In this document: positions 14,823-22,842 of the stretch, one piece after another
Layout of the letters: every line of letters begins with the position of its first letter
Position numbering within the stretch: position 1 is the first letter of the stretch
Source of the DNA: an uncultured Bdellovibrionales bacterium
GTDB lineage: Bacteria; Bdellovibrionota; Bdellovibrionia; Bdellovibrionales; JAMPXM01
Direction: 5' to 3'
Length of the DNA: 30,926 bases
Assembly (NCBI GenBank): GCA_937927435.1
Contig: CALBDW010000077.1
Location: 1-30,926 of the forward strand
Translations under genes and position numbers: made by a program
The notes under the pieces: model-generated
The model's database searches: none
Told to the model about the DNA's origin: nothing
The model's input: only the letters and a program-made list of their open reading frames with translations

Positions 14823-16771
14823 GTGAGTCTTCCGCAGCTCAGAAGGCGGTACCGGCGGCGAAAACTGAAACGAATTCCGTTGTCGCGCTTGTCGGTTCGC
14901 CGAACTCCGGTAAGACCACGCTCTTTAACTGGTTGACTGGGGCGCGCTTTAAAACGGTCAACTATCCGGGATCAACTGTCGATTACTCGGTCGGGCGCAC
15001 GCAGGCGCGCTACGGCGAGGCCATTGCGGTCATGGATACTCCCGGAACCTATAGTCTTGATCCGAAATCACCCGATGAAGAGGTGACTTTTAAGGCGATT
15101 TTCGATCACAAAGAGTTTGGAACCGCGCGCCTCGTTGTGTCCGTCGTCGACGCGACTCTGCTGGGGCGCCAGCTCTATATCACACGGCAATTATTGGAAT
15201 CCGGTTTCCGGGTCGTTCTCGCTGTGACGATGAGCGATCTCTTAAGCGAGTCGGGCCGGAAAATCGACAGAGAATCTCTGTCGAGATATCTCGGCATTCC
15301 GGTCGTCTTGATTGACGGCCGCTTAGGGGGCGGAATTAACGAGCTGGTCGAGGTCATTCGCGCAGAACTTTCTCGCTCGTCTGACGACGTTCGCGAGGTC
15401 CGGCCGGTCCGTTGGGACGACGCGAAGGTTGAAAGCGAACTGAAGAAACTCGATTTGATCGCGTCCCAAGTGTTGGTCTCGGACACGCCGTCTGTCGCGC
15501 CGAAGACGTTCTTGCTGGTTCGCGAGAGAACAAAGAAATGGGACCGCATTCTTCTGCATCCGGTCGCGGGGCTTGTGATCTTTTTCGCGGTTATGAGCGC
15601 GCTGTTCGGCAGTATCTTTTGGCTTGCGGCACCCGTCATGGATTGGGTCGATCAGGCTTTGAGCTGGCTTGCGGAAGCGGTTGTAAACGCTGTTCCCGAA
15701 GGTCTTCTCGCCCAGTTCCTGTCCGACGGAGTCATTGCCAGTGTCGCCGCCGTTGCCGTCTTTATTCCGCAGATTTTCATCCTCTTTGTCGGAATCAATC
15801 TGCTTGAAGATTCGGGTTATCTCGCCCGCGCGGCGACCCTGATTGACCGGCCTCTTTCTCTGGTCGGGCTTGGCGGGCGCTCGTTCGTTCCCATTCTTTC
15901 CGGTTACGCCTGCGCGGTCCCGGCTATGCTTTCGGCGCGTTCGATTAACTCGCGGCGGGAGCGTTGGCTCACACTTTTCATTCTTCCGCTCATGAGTTGC
16001 AGCGCTCGCTTGCCGGTGTACGCGCTTCTGCTCACGTTTGTTTTTTTTGACGGTGCTTCATGGGCCGCCGGCTTCACGCTTGCGGCAATTTATCTCGGCA
16101 CGATCGTTTTGGGCGCGATCGCGGCTTCGCTCGCCGGACGGTTCTTGCAGCTTGAGGATCGTTCGTTCTTTATGCTTGAGCTTCCGGTTTACCGGATGCC
16201 GAGGCTGAAAGTCGTGCTCCGGCAAGCACTCACGAGAACGATGAACTACGTTAAGCGCGCAGGGCCCGCAATTTTCACGTTCGCGCTCATTGTTTGGGTG
16301 GCCACGACGTTCCCGAATTACGATCTGGAAGATAAGACCGAGCGCCTGGATTCGAGTTATGCCGCCCAGGTGGGAAAATATATCGAGCCCGTCTTTGAGC
16401 CGATGGGCGGGGATTGGCGAACGGGCGTGGGACTTATTTCCGCGTTCGCCGCCCGAGAAGTTTTTGTTTCAAGTCTTGCGGTACTCATGCAGGTGACCGA
16501 TGAAGACGAAGATTCTTTGCAGGCGAGCCTGATTGAAAAAATGCGGGACGCGAAGGCGCCAAACGGAATGCCTTTGTTTACGACGGCTTCCGTCGTTGGT
16601 TTGATTTTGTACTTCATGATCGCATTGCAATGTCTATCGACTGTCACTGTCGCCGCGAAAGAAGCGGGCAGTTGGCGGTTTGCGATTGTCCAGCTCGTCG
16701 TTTTTAACATTGTCGCTTACGCTCTGGCCGTGGGTGTGGTGCAGGGCTTAAGAGCTCTCGGTATCGCTTGA
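14807..16771 (+). CDS. feoB: FeoB iron(II) transporter
   Basis: Inner-membrane Fe(II) uptake protein, 654 residues (the E. coli protein is about 770). The N-terminal G domain has G1 GSPNSGKTT (30-38), G2 PGSTVDY with T57 and G3 DTPG (77-80). At the G4 position it reads TMSD (141-144), so the usual NxxD Asn is Thr. The G5-like segment is DGRLGGGINEL. The membrane part shows the two gate regions SGYACAVPAMLSAR and LPLMSCSARLPVYALLL with the conserved Cys, then FAAREVFVSSLAVLMQV. About 8-10 membrane segments are apparent from residue 255 on. It is cotranscribed with feoA. The G4 change may weaken guanine specificity; this is inferred. Confidence 0.95.
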   Translation: MRTSLSESSAAQKAVPAAKTETNSVVALVGSPNSGKTTLFNWLTGARFKTVNYPGSTVDYSVGRTQARYGEAIAVMDTPGTYSLDPKSPDEEVTFKAIFDHKEFGTARLVVSVVDATLLGRQLYITRQLLESGFRVVLAVTMSDLLSESGRKIDRESLSRYLGIPVVLIDGRLGGGINELVEVIRAELSRSSDDVREVRPVRWDDAKVESELKKLDLIASQVLVSDTPSVAPKTFLLVRERTKKWDRILLHPVAGLVIFFAVMSALFGSIFWLAAPVMDWVDQALSWLAEAVVNAVPEGLLAQFLSDGVIASVAAVAVFIPQIFILFVGINLLEDSGYLARAATLIDRPLSLVGLGGRSFVPILSGYACAVPAMLSARSINSRRERWLTLFILPLMSCSARLPVYALLLTFVFFDGASWAAGFTLAAIYLGTIVLGAIAASLAGRFLQLEDRSFFMLELPVYRMPRLKVVLRQALTRTMNYVKRAGPAIFTFALIVWVATTFPNYDLEDKTERLDSSYAAQVGKYIEPVFEPMGGDWRTGVGLISAFAAREVFVSSLAVLMQVTDEDEDSLQASLIEKMRDAKAPNGMPLFTTASVVGLILYFMIALQCLSTVTVAAKEAGSWRFAIVQLVVFNIVAYALAVGVVQGLRALGIA

Positions 16772-16785
16772 TTCGACCTTTTAAG

Positions 16786-16822
16786 TGGACTTGTCGCTCT
16801 TGACGAAGAGCGGCAAGTGCCA
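16786..16822 (+). other. Strong stem-loop between feoB and phoU
   Basis: Thirteen contiguous pairs (16789-16801 with 16806-16818, loop GACG), with one U-G pair that forms only in plus-strand RNA. Three more outer pairs (16786-16788 with 16820-16822) follow after a single bulged G. No T-run follows, so this is either a factor-dependent end or a 3'-protecting hairpin for the feoAB message. A second, shorter stem (about 16831-16848, GGTTTCT with AGAAAACC) lies directly after it, before phoU. Confidence 0.6.
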
Positions 16823-16878
16823 ACTCGTCCTGGTTTCTCAGAGAAAACCGTGACTCACGCTCCAAGCGCCAATACTCT

Positions 16879-17574
16879 ATGCCCGTGGAAACACGATTTG
16901 AAACTGAAATCAAAGAGGCGAAGCTGCGGATTCTCGAAATGGCCGGACTCGTCGAGCAAAGTCTTGAGCACGCGAGCCGCGCCCTGAGTGAGCGGGATTC
17001 CGGTTTGCTTGAGGTCGTCGACCGGCTTGAAAACAAGGTTAATCAGGCTCACAAGGACATCGACAATACCTGCCTGGGCGTATTGGCGCGGCTTGCGCCT
17101 GTCGCCGTCGATCTGCGTATGGTTCTGGCGATCGTGAAGATCAACACGGATCTTGAGCGCATGGGTGACCAGGCAGTGAACGTTTCTAAGAATATCCGGC
17201 ACTACTTGTCGCAAGAGCCTCTGAGCGAGGTCCGGGAATTTACGAAGATGGTGGAAATGGTGCGCTCGATGGTGCGCGACGCCTTGGATTCTTTCGTGAA
17301 TGATGATGTGGCTTTGGCTCGGAAGGTTTTGGAAAGCGACGACGCCGTCGATGATTTTAAACGCCGCTTTGTCAACAAAATGAAGGAAAAAATGAGCGAT
17401 GACCCAGGAGCGATTGAAGCGGCCCTCAATCTGATTTTGATGGCGCGGAACTTCGAGCGCATCGCTGATCACGCGACCAATATCGCGGAAGAGGTGATCT
17501 TTATCAGGACCGGCGACGATATTCGACACGGCGGTGGCAAGGCTTCCGGAGGTAAACGGGACGATGCTGAGTGA
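16879..17574 (+). CDS. phoU: PhoU phosphate-signalling regulator
   Basis: 231 residues, all helical, with the two-fold repeat of three-helix bundles of PhoU. Each repeat carries the metal-binding signature: NTDLERMGDQAVNV near 89-102 and ARNFERIADHATNIAEEV near 190-207. PhoU links the PstSCAB phosphate transporter with the PhoR kinase and dampens PhoB signalling when phosphate is plentiful. The gene directly precedes phoB and phoR here, overlapping phoB by 11 bases, but no pst transporter genes are in the window. The ATG at 16879 fits the family N-terminus (FETEIKEAKLRIL), although no clear Shine-Dalgarno is seen. Confidence 0.94.
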   Translation: MPVETRFETEIKEAKLRILEMAGLVEQSLEHASRALSERDSGLLEVVDRLENKVNQAHKDIDNTCLGVLARLAPVAVDLRMVLAIVKINTDLERMGDQAVNVSKNIRHYLSQEPLSEVREFTKMVEMVRSMVRDALDSFVNDDVALARKVLESDDAVDDFKRRFVNKMKEKMSDDPGAIEAALNLILMARNFERIADHATNIAEEVIFIRTGDDIRHGGGKASGGKRDDAE

Positions 17575-18280
17575 AAAGCCCGGCGTTCTGGTCGTCGAGG
17601 ACGAAGTTGAAATACGCGATTTGATCGAGCTGCATCTTGTCCGAGAAGGTCTCGAGGCTCATACCGCGGGCTCCGCCGAAGAGGCGTGGAATCTCTTGAA
17701 GAAAAAGAACTTTGAACTGGTCATCTTGGACTGGATGTTGCCGGGTTTAAGCGGCATCGAGATCGCGAAATATTTGCGGCGCGATCCCGAAGCGGCGGAC
17801 ACCAGCATCCTTATGGTGACTGCGAAGTCGGAGCCTGAGGACATCATCGAAGGCCTGGAGTCGGGGGCGGACGATTACGTGACCAAGCCGTTCGATCCCG
17901 CCGTTTTGATGGCACGCGTGCGGGCTCTTCTCAGGCGCATTCGCCGCTCGAAAGCTTCGGAAAGTGAGGACGGTTTTCAAGTCGTGCGTATTGGGCGGCT
18001 TAAGCTTTACCCTGAGAAGTACGAGGTGAAATGCGGGGAAGAGCCGGTTCACCTCACGCGTTCGGAGTTCCGGCTTCTGCTTGCTTTGGCCAATTCGCGC
18101 GGCCGAGTTCTGACCCGGGACAGTTTGATCAACCATGTTCAAGGTGAAGGGGTGGCCGTCGTCGGGCGCACGGTCGATACGCATGTTTTTGGCTTAAGGA
18201 AGAAACTTGGAGAGTGCGCTGATGTCATTGAGACGGTCCGAGGCATCGGTTATCGCATCAAGTCCGCCGACGAGAATTAG
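17564..18280 (+). CDS. phoB: PhoB-like OmpR-family response regulator
   Basis: DNA-binding response regulator, 238 residues. The receiver domain (about 6-122) has the acidic pair E12-D13, the phosphoacceptor D56 in VILDWMLPG, T86 and K108 in DYVTKPFD. The C-terminal winged-helix domain (about 140-235) shows LTRSEFRLLLALANSRGR, the recognition region VGRTVDTHVFGLRKKL, and the closing ETVRGIGYRI. The position between phoU and a PhoR-type kinase supports a role in phosphate starvation. The start is the ATG at 17564, with GGAGG about 11 bases upstream, rather than the in-frame GTG at 17534. The frame overlaps phoU by 11 bases and phoR by 59. Confidence 0.94.
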   Translation: MLSEKPGVLVVEDEVEIRDLIELHLVREGLEAHTAGSAEEAWNLLKKKNFELVILDWMLPGLSGIEIAKYLRRDPEAADTSILMVTAKSEPEDIIEGLESGADDYVTKPFDPAVLMARVRALLRRIRRSKASESEDGFQVVRIGRLKLYPEKYEVKCGEEPVHLTRSEFRLLLALANSRGRVLTRDSLINHVQGEGVAVVGRTVDTHVFGLRKKLGECADVIETVRGIGYRIKSADEN

Positions 18281-19748
18281 GACGGGACCGCGGTACTTTT
18301 TTCCGTGGAAGCTCGCCCGCCATATCTACTTCGCGAGCCTGGGAATTCTGGGCACGTTTTTTGTCGTCATTTACATCGCTGTGCGCGTCTACATCTGGCG
18401 TTTAGGCGCGCGGGGAGATGAAGTCGCGCAGGCGCTCGCTGATTTTGAAAATTATCTTGCGTCTTTTCTTCTCATCGCATTCTTGCTGGGAGCCGCGCTT
18501 TTGGTGTGGCTCACCGTATGGTACGCGAAGCCGCTCGGCAGGATGATTCAAAGGGCTCGTCAGCTTCGCCGCCTTGAGCCAGGTGCGGATGTTCAGTTCA
18601 TGGACGAATCGTTTGTCTCCATCGAAGAGCCGGGCGAATGGCACGATTTGGAAAGGGTTCTTCTCCGCTTCCATCGGGACTTAAAAGGGAAAACGCTCGC
18701 CCTTTCGCGCGAGCGGGAAGAACTTTCAGCTTTGATCGGCGCGGTATCCGACGCGATTTTGGCGATCGATAAGAACGAAGGGCCGCTTTTCTATAACGGG
18801 CAGTTCTCGTCGCTCTTCCGCATTTCCGGCCAAACGAAGAAAAGTTTAACCCTCGGCGAAATTTTCCGCGTGCCGGAAGTTTTGGAGGCTTATCGGGACG
18901 TACTCAGAAACGGCGGTAGGCGCGTGGTGAGTGTGAGTCTTCATGCAAACAGTCATCCTTTGCCCCGGCATTTCTCGATTTCGATCGCGCCGCTGAAAGT
19001 GGAAGGTGTCGGTGACCAGGCCGGTATTGAAGGAGCGATCGGGGTTTTTCACGACGTGACGGAACTTAAGGCTTCGGAGCAGATTCGTATCGACTTCGTT
19101 GCAAACGCGTCGCATGAACTCAAAACGCCGCTCACGACGATCAAAGGTTATGTCGATACCTTGAAGGATGATTTAAAAAACGGGCGATATGACAGCGCTG
19201 TTCGTTTCGTCGATATCATTTCGCGAAACGTCGACCGTCTTTCGAATCTCGTGGCCGAACTTTTAGATCTTTCCGTTTTGGAGTCTGGGGCCGAGTTCGT
19301 CAAGTCGGACGTGAGCGTTCGAGAGGTCACCGAGTCGGCCCTGCGGCAATTAGAGGCGAAAAGGGCGGCGAAAAATCAAACCGTCGAGACGAGGTTTTTG
19401 ACCGAGACCGTTCGTGCTGATTTCGGCCGTGTGGAGCAGGTCATTGTGAATCTCGTGCACAACGCGATTAACTACACACCGGAAGGCAGCCGGATTGAGG
19501 TTATTTGGGAAAAAACCGGCGAAGGTGTGACGTTGCGGGTTTGCGACAACGGGCCGGGTATAGCGCCGGAACATCAAGCCCGTTTATTCGAACGTTTCTA
19601 TCGGGTCGATAAAGGCCGCTCGCGTGACCAAGGCGGGACGGGGCTGGGTCTGGCGATCATCAAGCACATCATGTTAAAGCATAACGGAAGCGCGCGCGTT
19701 CAGAGCCGACTGGGTGAGGGTGCGGAATTCATTTGCGTGTTTCCTTGA
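18222..19748 (+). CDS. phoR: PhoR-like sensor histidine kinase
   Basis: About 508 residues. It has a cytoplasmic N-terminus, two membrane helices (about 36-58 and 81-101) with only a short external loop, a HAMP-like linker, a PAS-like domain (about 165-285, with ALIGAVSDAILAIDKN), a HisKA domain with the phosphorylated H298 in NASHELKTPLTT, and a HATPase domain with N-box NLVHNAINYTPEG, G1 DNGPGIA, F-box FERFYRVDKG and G2 GGTGLGLAI. The tiny external loop fits PhoR, which senses phosphate through PhoU/Pst rather than directly. The ATG at 18222 has GGAGAG 7 bases upstream but lies 59 bases inside phoB; no later start with a good site precedes the first membrane helix. It is cotranscribed with phoU-phoB. 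Confidence 0.93.
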   Translation: MSLRRSEASVIASSPPTRIRTGPRYFFPWKLARHIYFASLGILGTFFVVIYIAVRVYIWRLGARGDEVAQALADFENYLASFLLIAFLLGAALLVWLTVWYAKPLGRMIQRARQLRRLEPGADVQFMDESFVSIEEPGEWHDLERVLLRFHRDLKGKTLALSREREELSALIGAVSDAILAIDKNEGPLFYNGQFSSLFRISGQTKKSLTLGEIFRVPEVLEAYRDVLRNGGRRVVSVSLHANSHPLPRHFSISIAPLKVEGVGDQAGIEGAIGVFHDVTELKASEQIRIDFVANASHELKTPLTTIKGYVDTLKDDLKNGRYDSAVRFVDIISRNVDRLSNLVAELLDLSVLESGAEFVKSDVSVREVTESALRQLEAKRAAKNQTVETRFLTETVRADFGRVEQVIVNLVHNAINYTPEGSRIEVIWEKTGEGVTLRVCDNGPGIAPEHQARLFERFYRVDKGRSRDQGGTGLGLAIIKHIMLKHNGSARVQSRLGEGAEFICVFP

Positions 19749-19770
19749 ACCTTGCGCGTGAGGAGGTGGC

Positions 19771-21246
19771 ATGTTTCCCGCGACGGACTGGGTCCGAGAT
19801 CGCTATGTTCCTTATCGGGCCGAAAACGGCAAACACCTTCCCTTCGAGGCGGCCGAGTTCCGGCCGGTGGTTTCTCCCTATGACAGGAAGCCGATCGCCC
19901 AGGTCGGTTTCATGAACGAGGCCCAGGCATTTGAAAATCTCGACACTTTGGTGCGCGCGTTTCGTGAACGTCGTGTTCCGAAAACGCACGAGCGGATTGC
20001 GATCCTCAAAAGCTGCGCCGACCGTATGAAAGCCCAGCGGGAACGCTTCGCGGATCTGATTGCGTGGGAAGGTGGCAAGCCTTTGAAGGACGCTCGAGTC
20101 GAGGTGGACCGGGCGATTGCATCGGTCACGTGGGCGGCGGAAGAAGCGGGCCGCCTGGCGGGTCGAGAAGTTCCGATGCGGGCTTCGGCTGCGGCCTCGG
20201 GTCATGTGGCGTTTACCTATCCTGAGCCGATCGGTGTGGCGCTCGCGATTTCGGCGTTCAACCATCCGCTCAATCTCATTGCGCACCAAGTGGCGCCGGC
20301 CGTGGCTGTGGGTTGTCCGGTGATGGTGAAGCCGGCTTCGGCGACTCCGCTTTCGTGCCTGCATTTTGTCGAGCTTTTGTATGAAGCCGGTTTACCTCCG
20401 GAAGTGTGTCTTCCGCTCATTGCCGATGGGAGCGTGGCGGAAAACGTGGCGCGGTCATCGGATGTCGCCTTTTTGAGCTTCATCGGCAGCAGCGATGTCG
20501 GTTGGCACTTGCGCTCAGTGGTCGCACCTGGAACCCGCTTCGCGCTTGAACATGGCGGAACGGCGCCGGTGGTGATCGATGAGTCGGCGGACCTCTCAAA
20601 AGCGGTTCCGCTTCTTCTGCGCGGAGCTTATTACCACTCCGGCCAGGTCTGTGTGAGTGTGCAGAGGATTTTTGTGCACGAAAAGGTAAGCGAAGCGTTT
20701 AAGGAAGTGTTCGTCGAAGGAGTGAAACGCCTTAAGGTCGGCGATCCCCGAGAGGAGGCAACGGACTGCGGGCCGATCATTCGCGAGCGGGACCTTGAGA
20801 AGATCGAAAAACGGGTGATGGCGGCGGTAAGAAACGGCGCGCGGCTTTTAACGGGCGGAAAACGCGTGAATGAAACCTGTTTCGAGCCGACTGTGCTCGA
20901 AGAACCGAAAGCCGATGATCCTGTGATGACCGAAGAGATTTTCGGCCCCGTCGCATGCATCCGGACGTTTTCGGATTTCGGAAAGGCCGTGGACGAGATT
21001 AATTCGGTGAAGTGGGAGTTCCAAGCTGCGATTTTTGCGGAAAATCTCGATCGCGCCATGCAATTCGCAAAAGGTGTTCACGCCAGTGCCGTAATGGTGA
21101 ATGAAAGCACGACGTTCCGCGTGGATTGGATGCCGTTCCGTGGAGACGGCCCGTCCGGGTTCGGTACAGGCGGCATTCCGTTTTCTATGCACGATCTGAT
21201 CACGGAAAAGATGGTCGTGATTAAGACGCCGGCTTTTGATCTCTAA
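19771..21246 (+). CDS. NAD(P)-dependent aldehyde dehydrogenase
   Basis: 491 residues of the aldehyde dehydrogenase superfamily, oxidising an aldehyde to the acid. The catalytic nucleophile is C294 in SGQVCVSVQR, the general base E260 in ALEHGGTAPVV, the transition-state Asn is N164 in SAFNHPLN, and the cofactor Lys is K187 in VMVKPAS. The C-terminal region (DGPSGFGTGGIPFSMHDLI) is of the lactaldehyde/non-phosphorylating glyceraldehyde-3-phosphate dehydrogenase type, but the substrate cannot be fixed from sequence. The ATG at 19771 has an excellent GAGGAGG upstream. It lies 22 bases after phoR on the same strand, so it is probably in the same transcript. A functional link to phosphate control is possible but unproven. 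Confidence 0.9.
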   Translation: MFPATDWVRDRYVPYRAENGKHLPFEAAEFRPVVSPYDRKPIAQVGFMNEAQAFENLDTLVRAFRERRVPKTHERIAILKSCADRMKAQRERFADLIAWEGGKPLKDARVEVDRAIASVTWAAEEAGRLAGREVPMRASAAASGHVAFTYPEPIGVALAISAFNHPLNLIAHQVAPAVAVGCPVMVKPASATPLSCLHFVELLYEAGLPPEVCLPLIADGSVAENVARSSDVAFLSFIGSSDVGWHLRSVVAPGTRFALEHGGTAPVVIDESADLSKAVPLLLRGAYYHSGQVCVSVQRIFVHEKVSEAFKEVFVEGVKRLKVGDPREEATDCGPIIRERDLEKIEKRVMAAVRNGARLLTGGKRVNETCFEPTVLEEPKADDPVMTEEIFGPVACIRTFSDFGKAVDEINSVKWEFQAAIFAENLDRAMQFAKGVHASAVMVNESTTFRVDWMPFRGDGPSGFGTGGIPFSMHDLITEKMVVIKTPAFDL

Positions 21247-21253
21247 GACGAAA

Positions 21254-21275
21254 CGGGCCAGAGTGTCCCGGCCCG
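21254..21275 (-). terminator. Stem-loop in the convergent gap
   Basis: A perfect 6-bp GC stem (21254-21259 with 21270-21275) with a 10-base loop sits between the converging aldehyde dehydrogenase and small exported protein genes. On the minus strand it is followed by TTTCGTC, a weak T-tract. It may end both transcripts; the minus direction is the better fit. Confidence 0.42.
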
Positions 21276-21291
21276 CGTTCACTTCGGATTC

Positions 21292-21714
21292 TTATTTCTT
21301 AGCCGGTTCTTTCTTGGCTTTCGGCGATTTCAGTTTATCGAGGCAGGCTTTCGAAAGATCGATATCGATATCGGCCATCGAAGGCTCGCCGGCTTCATCA
21401 TCGTCTTCGGTGGCGACCGGGGACGAGCTGTTTTGATAGAGTGCTTTAAGCTCCTTCAAATGTTCGTCCACGTCGATTTTTTCGCCTTCCTTGATCTTAC
21501 CAAGGATGTAGTTTTTGTGGCTGTCGACGATGCAGAGGCAATATTCTTTCGAGGATTGGGCGCCCGCTTCTTTTTCGAAGGCATTCTGGCAGACGTTCAT
21601 GAATCCGTCCTGCCACTTCTCGATTTTTTCCTGAGCGTCCTTAGCGATGTCGGCGGCGTGGACCGTCGCGATCGAGAAGATAACCGAGCCTAAAATCATT
21701 GCCACGTGTTTCAT
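21292..21714 (-). CDS. Small exported protein with four cysteines, unknown function
   Basis: 140 residues from the ATG at 21714, which is preceded by GGAGAGAGG. The N-terminus is a signal peptide (MKHVAMILGSVIFSIATVHA, cleavage before ADIAK), so the product is periplasmic or secreted. The mature part is helical and charged, with C42 in NVCQNAF, a CLC pair at 59-61 and a fourth Cys near 125 in KACLDKL, suggesting two disulfides. An Asp/Glu-rich stretch (TEDDDEAGE) and a Lys-rich tail end the protein. I do not recognise a family; the first part has the look of short exported proteins with a C-x(n)-CxC helical hairpin. It lies 29 bases after the M23 peptidase gene and is likely cotranscribed, so it may assist or accompany it. 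Confidence 0.75.
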   Translation of the reverse strand: MKHVAMILGSVIFSIATVHAADIAKDAQEKIEKWQDGFMNVCQNAFEKEAGAQSSKEYCLCIVDSHKNYILGKIKEGEKIDVDEHLKELKALYQNSSSPVATEDDDEAGEPSMADIDIDLSKACLDKLKSPKAKKEPAKK

Positions 21715-21743
21715 AAGCCTCTCTCCAAGAGCGTATCCCATTC

Positions 21744-22643
21744 TTATTTCCGTCCACAAGTCTTACCGAGTTTTAACTCGCCGTTGCTGAGCAGGAAGTG
21801 TTTCGAATCGTAAACCGTACCGCCTTTGGCCTCACTCCGAATTTCGAAGTGGAGGTGCGGACCCGTCGAGCGGCCGGTGCTGCCCACGCAGCCGAGTTTT
21901 TGGCCTTGCTTCACCTTGGTGCCCGGTTTCGGCAAGGCGCAGCCTTTTCCTTTCGTCGTCATATGAGCGTACTTCGAATAGATGACCTTGCCGTTGGGGA
22001 GCGTGTGCTTGACGGTCACCAAGTTGCCGTAGCCACCGGCTGTGCCCGAGAAAACCACGACACCGTCCATAACCGAAACGATCGGGGTTCCCGTCTTAGC
22101 AGCCAAATCGATTCCGGCGTGGGTTTTGTATCTCTTCAAGATGGGGTGGAGACGGCAGCTGGGACCGTTTTTGCTCGCGATCATTTTGCTCGTATAGCTC
22201 GCGATCGGGGAGGCGACTTTCAGTTTAGCCGAAGGCTTCTTGCTCATCCCGGCCGGAGCTTTCGCCGGTTGCGATTTCTTCGAGGTCGTTTTCATCGAGG
22301 CGACTTTGGCTTTGTTGGACTGCGGAAGCTTGTTCTCTTCGATGAGTTCGGAGACCAGGTCTTTCAATGAGACGCCGCCCTTGCTGCTGACTGTTTTGGT
22401 ATTGCAGTCATCGGCCACGTAGTATTTGTTCTGTTTCGTCTTTTTCGTAGCCTTGGTCGCCGGAACGATCGACTCATAGGTGTCATCGTCGTCATAAGCT
22501 TCCGCGACGGCGAGCTTGTGGAATTTGCTCGTGGGGCCGGCCAGCGTTTCAAACGGCTTAAAGCCGATGGAGACCGAGATCATAATGAGAAGTGCGAGGC
22601 GCGGCTTAATGAGCTGTTGGTTCTCGCCAGTTTTCCAGAACAT
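21744..22643 (-). CDS. M23 (LytM) family peptidase
   Basis: 299 residues. An N-terminal hydrophobic segment (LALLIMISVSIGF, about 16-28) acts as a signal peptide or anchor. A long Lys/Ala/Ser-rich linker (about 60-150) follows, then a LytM domain. The zinc site is intact: R164-x-H166-P, H175 and D179 in HAGIDLA, and H263 and H265 in GPHLHFE. It therefore should cut peptide cross-bridges in peptidoglycan in the periplasm, unlike the degenerate EnvC/NlpD activators. Extra cysteines (80, 163, 235, 252, 296) may form disulfides. The ATG at 22643 has a strong GGAGG. A 24-base inverted repeat lies just upstream of the ribosome binding site. The small exported protein follows. Confidence 0.92.
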   Translation of the reverse strand: MFWKTGENQQLIKPRLALLIMISVSIGFKPFETLAGPTSKFHKLAVAEAYDDDDTYESIVPATKATKKTKQNKYYVADDCNTKTVSSKGGVSLKDLVSELIEENKLPQSNKAKVASMKTTSKKSQPAKAPAGMSKKPSAKLKVASPIASYTSKMIASKNGPSCRLHPILKRYKTHAGIDLAAKTGTPIVSVMDGVVVFSGTAGGYGNLVTVKHTLPNGKVIYSKYAHMTTKGKGCALPKPGTKVKQGQKLGCVGSTGRSTGPHLHFEIRSEAKGGTVYDSKHFLLSNGELKLGKTCGRK

Positions 22644-22653
22644 GGTTTCCTCC

Positions 22654-22677
22654 GCGTTACCTGTAGACAGTTAACGC
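22654..22677 (-). promoter_or_regulatory. Inverted repeat upstream of the M23 gene
   Basis: The sequence GCGTTA-C-CTGT-AG-ACAG-T-TAACGC is a near-perfect palindrome: ten pairs, one mismatch and two central bases. It lies 10 bases before the ATG and directly against the GGAGG. It could be a repressor operator or an RNA hairpin that affects translation. It does not match a site I can name with confidence. Confidence 0.45.
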
Positions 22678-22842
22678 AAGGACCAGGCCAATGTTCCGCG
22701 CCTGAAAACCCGTTATTTTCGATATGGGTGATGGCGCGTATCCGGATGACAAAATGCGGACTGTGGGCGGTTTGCAGCTGTCAAAACCTTATTCAGGTCA
22801 ATCTCGAAGGAGAGCTGAAAGGGCTGTCTCAGAATGAAACGC

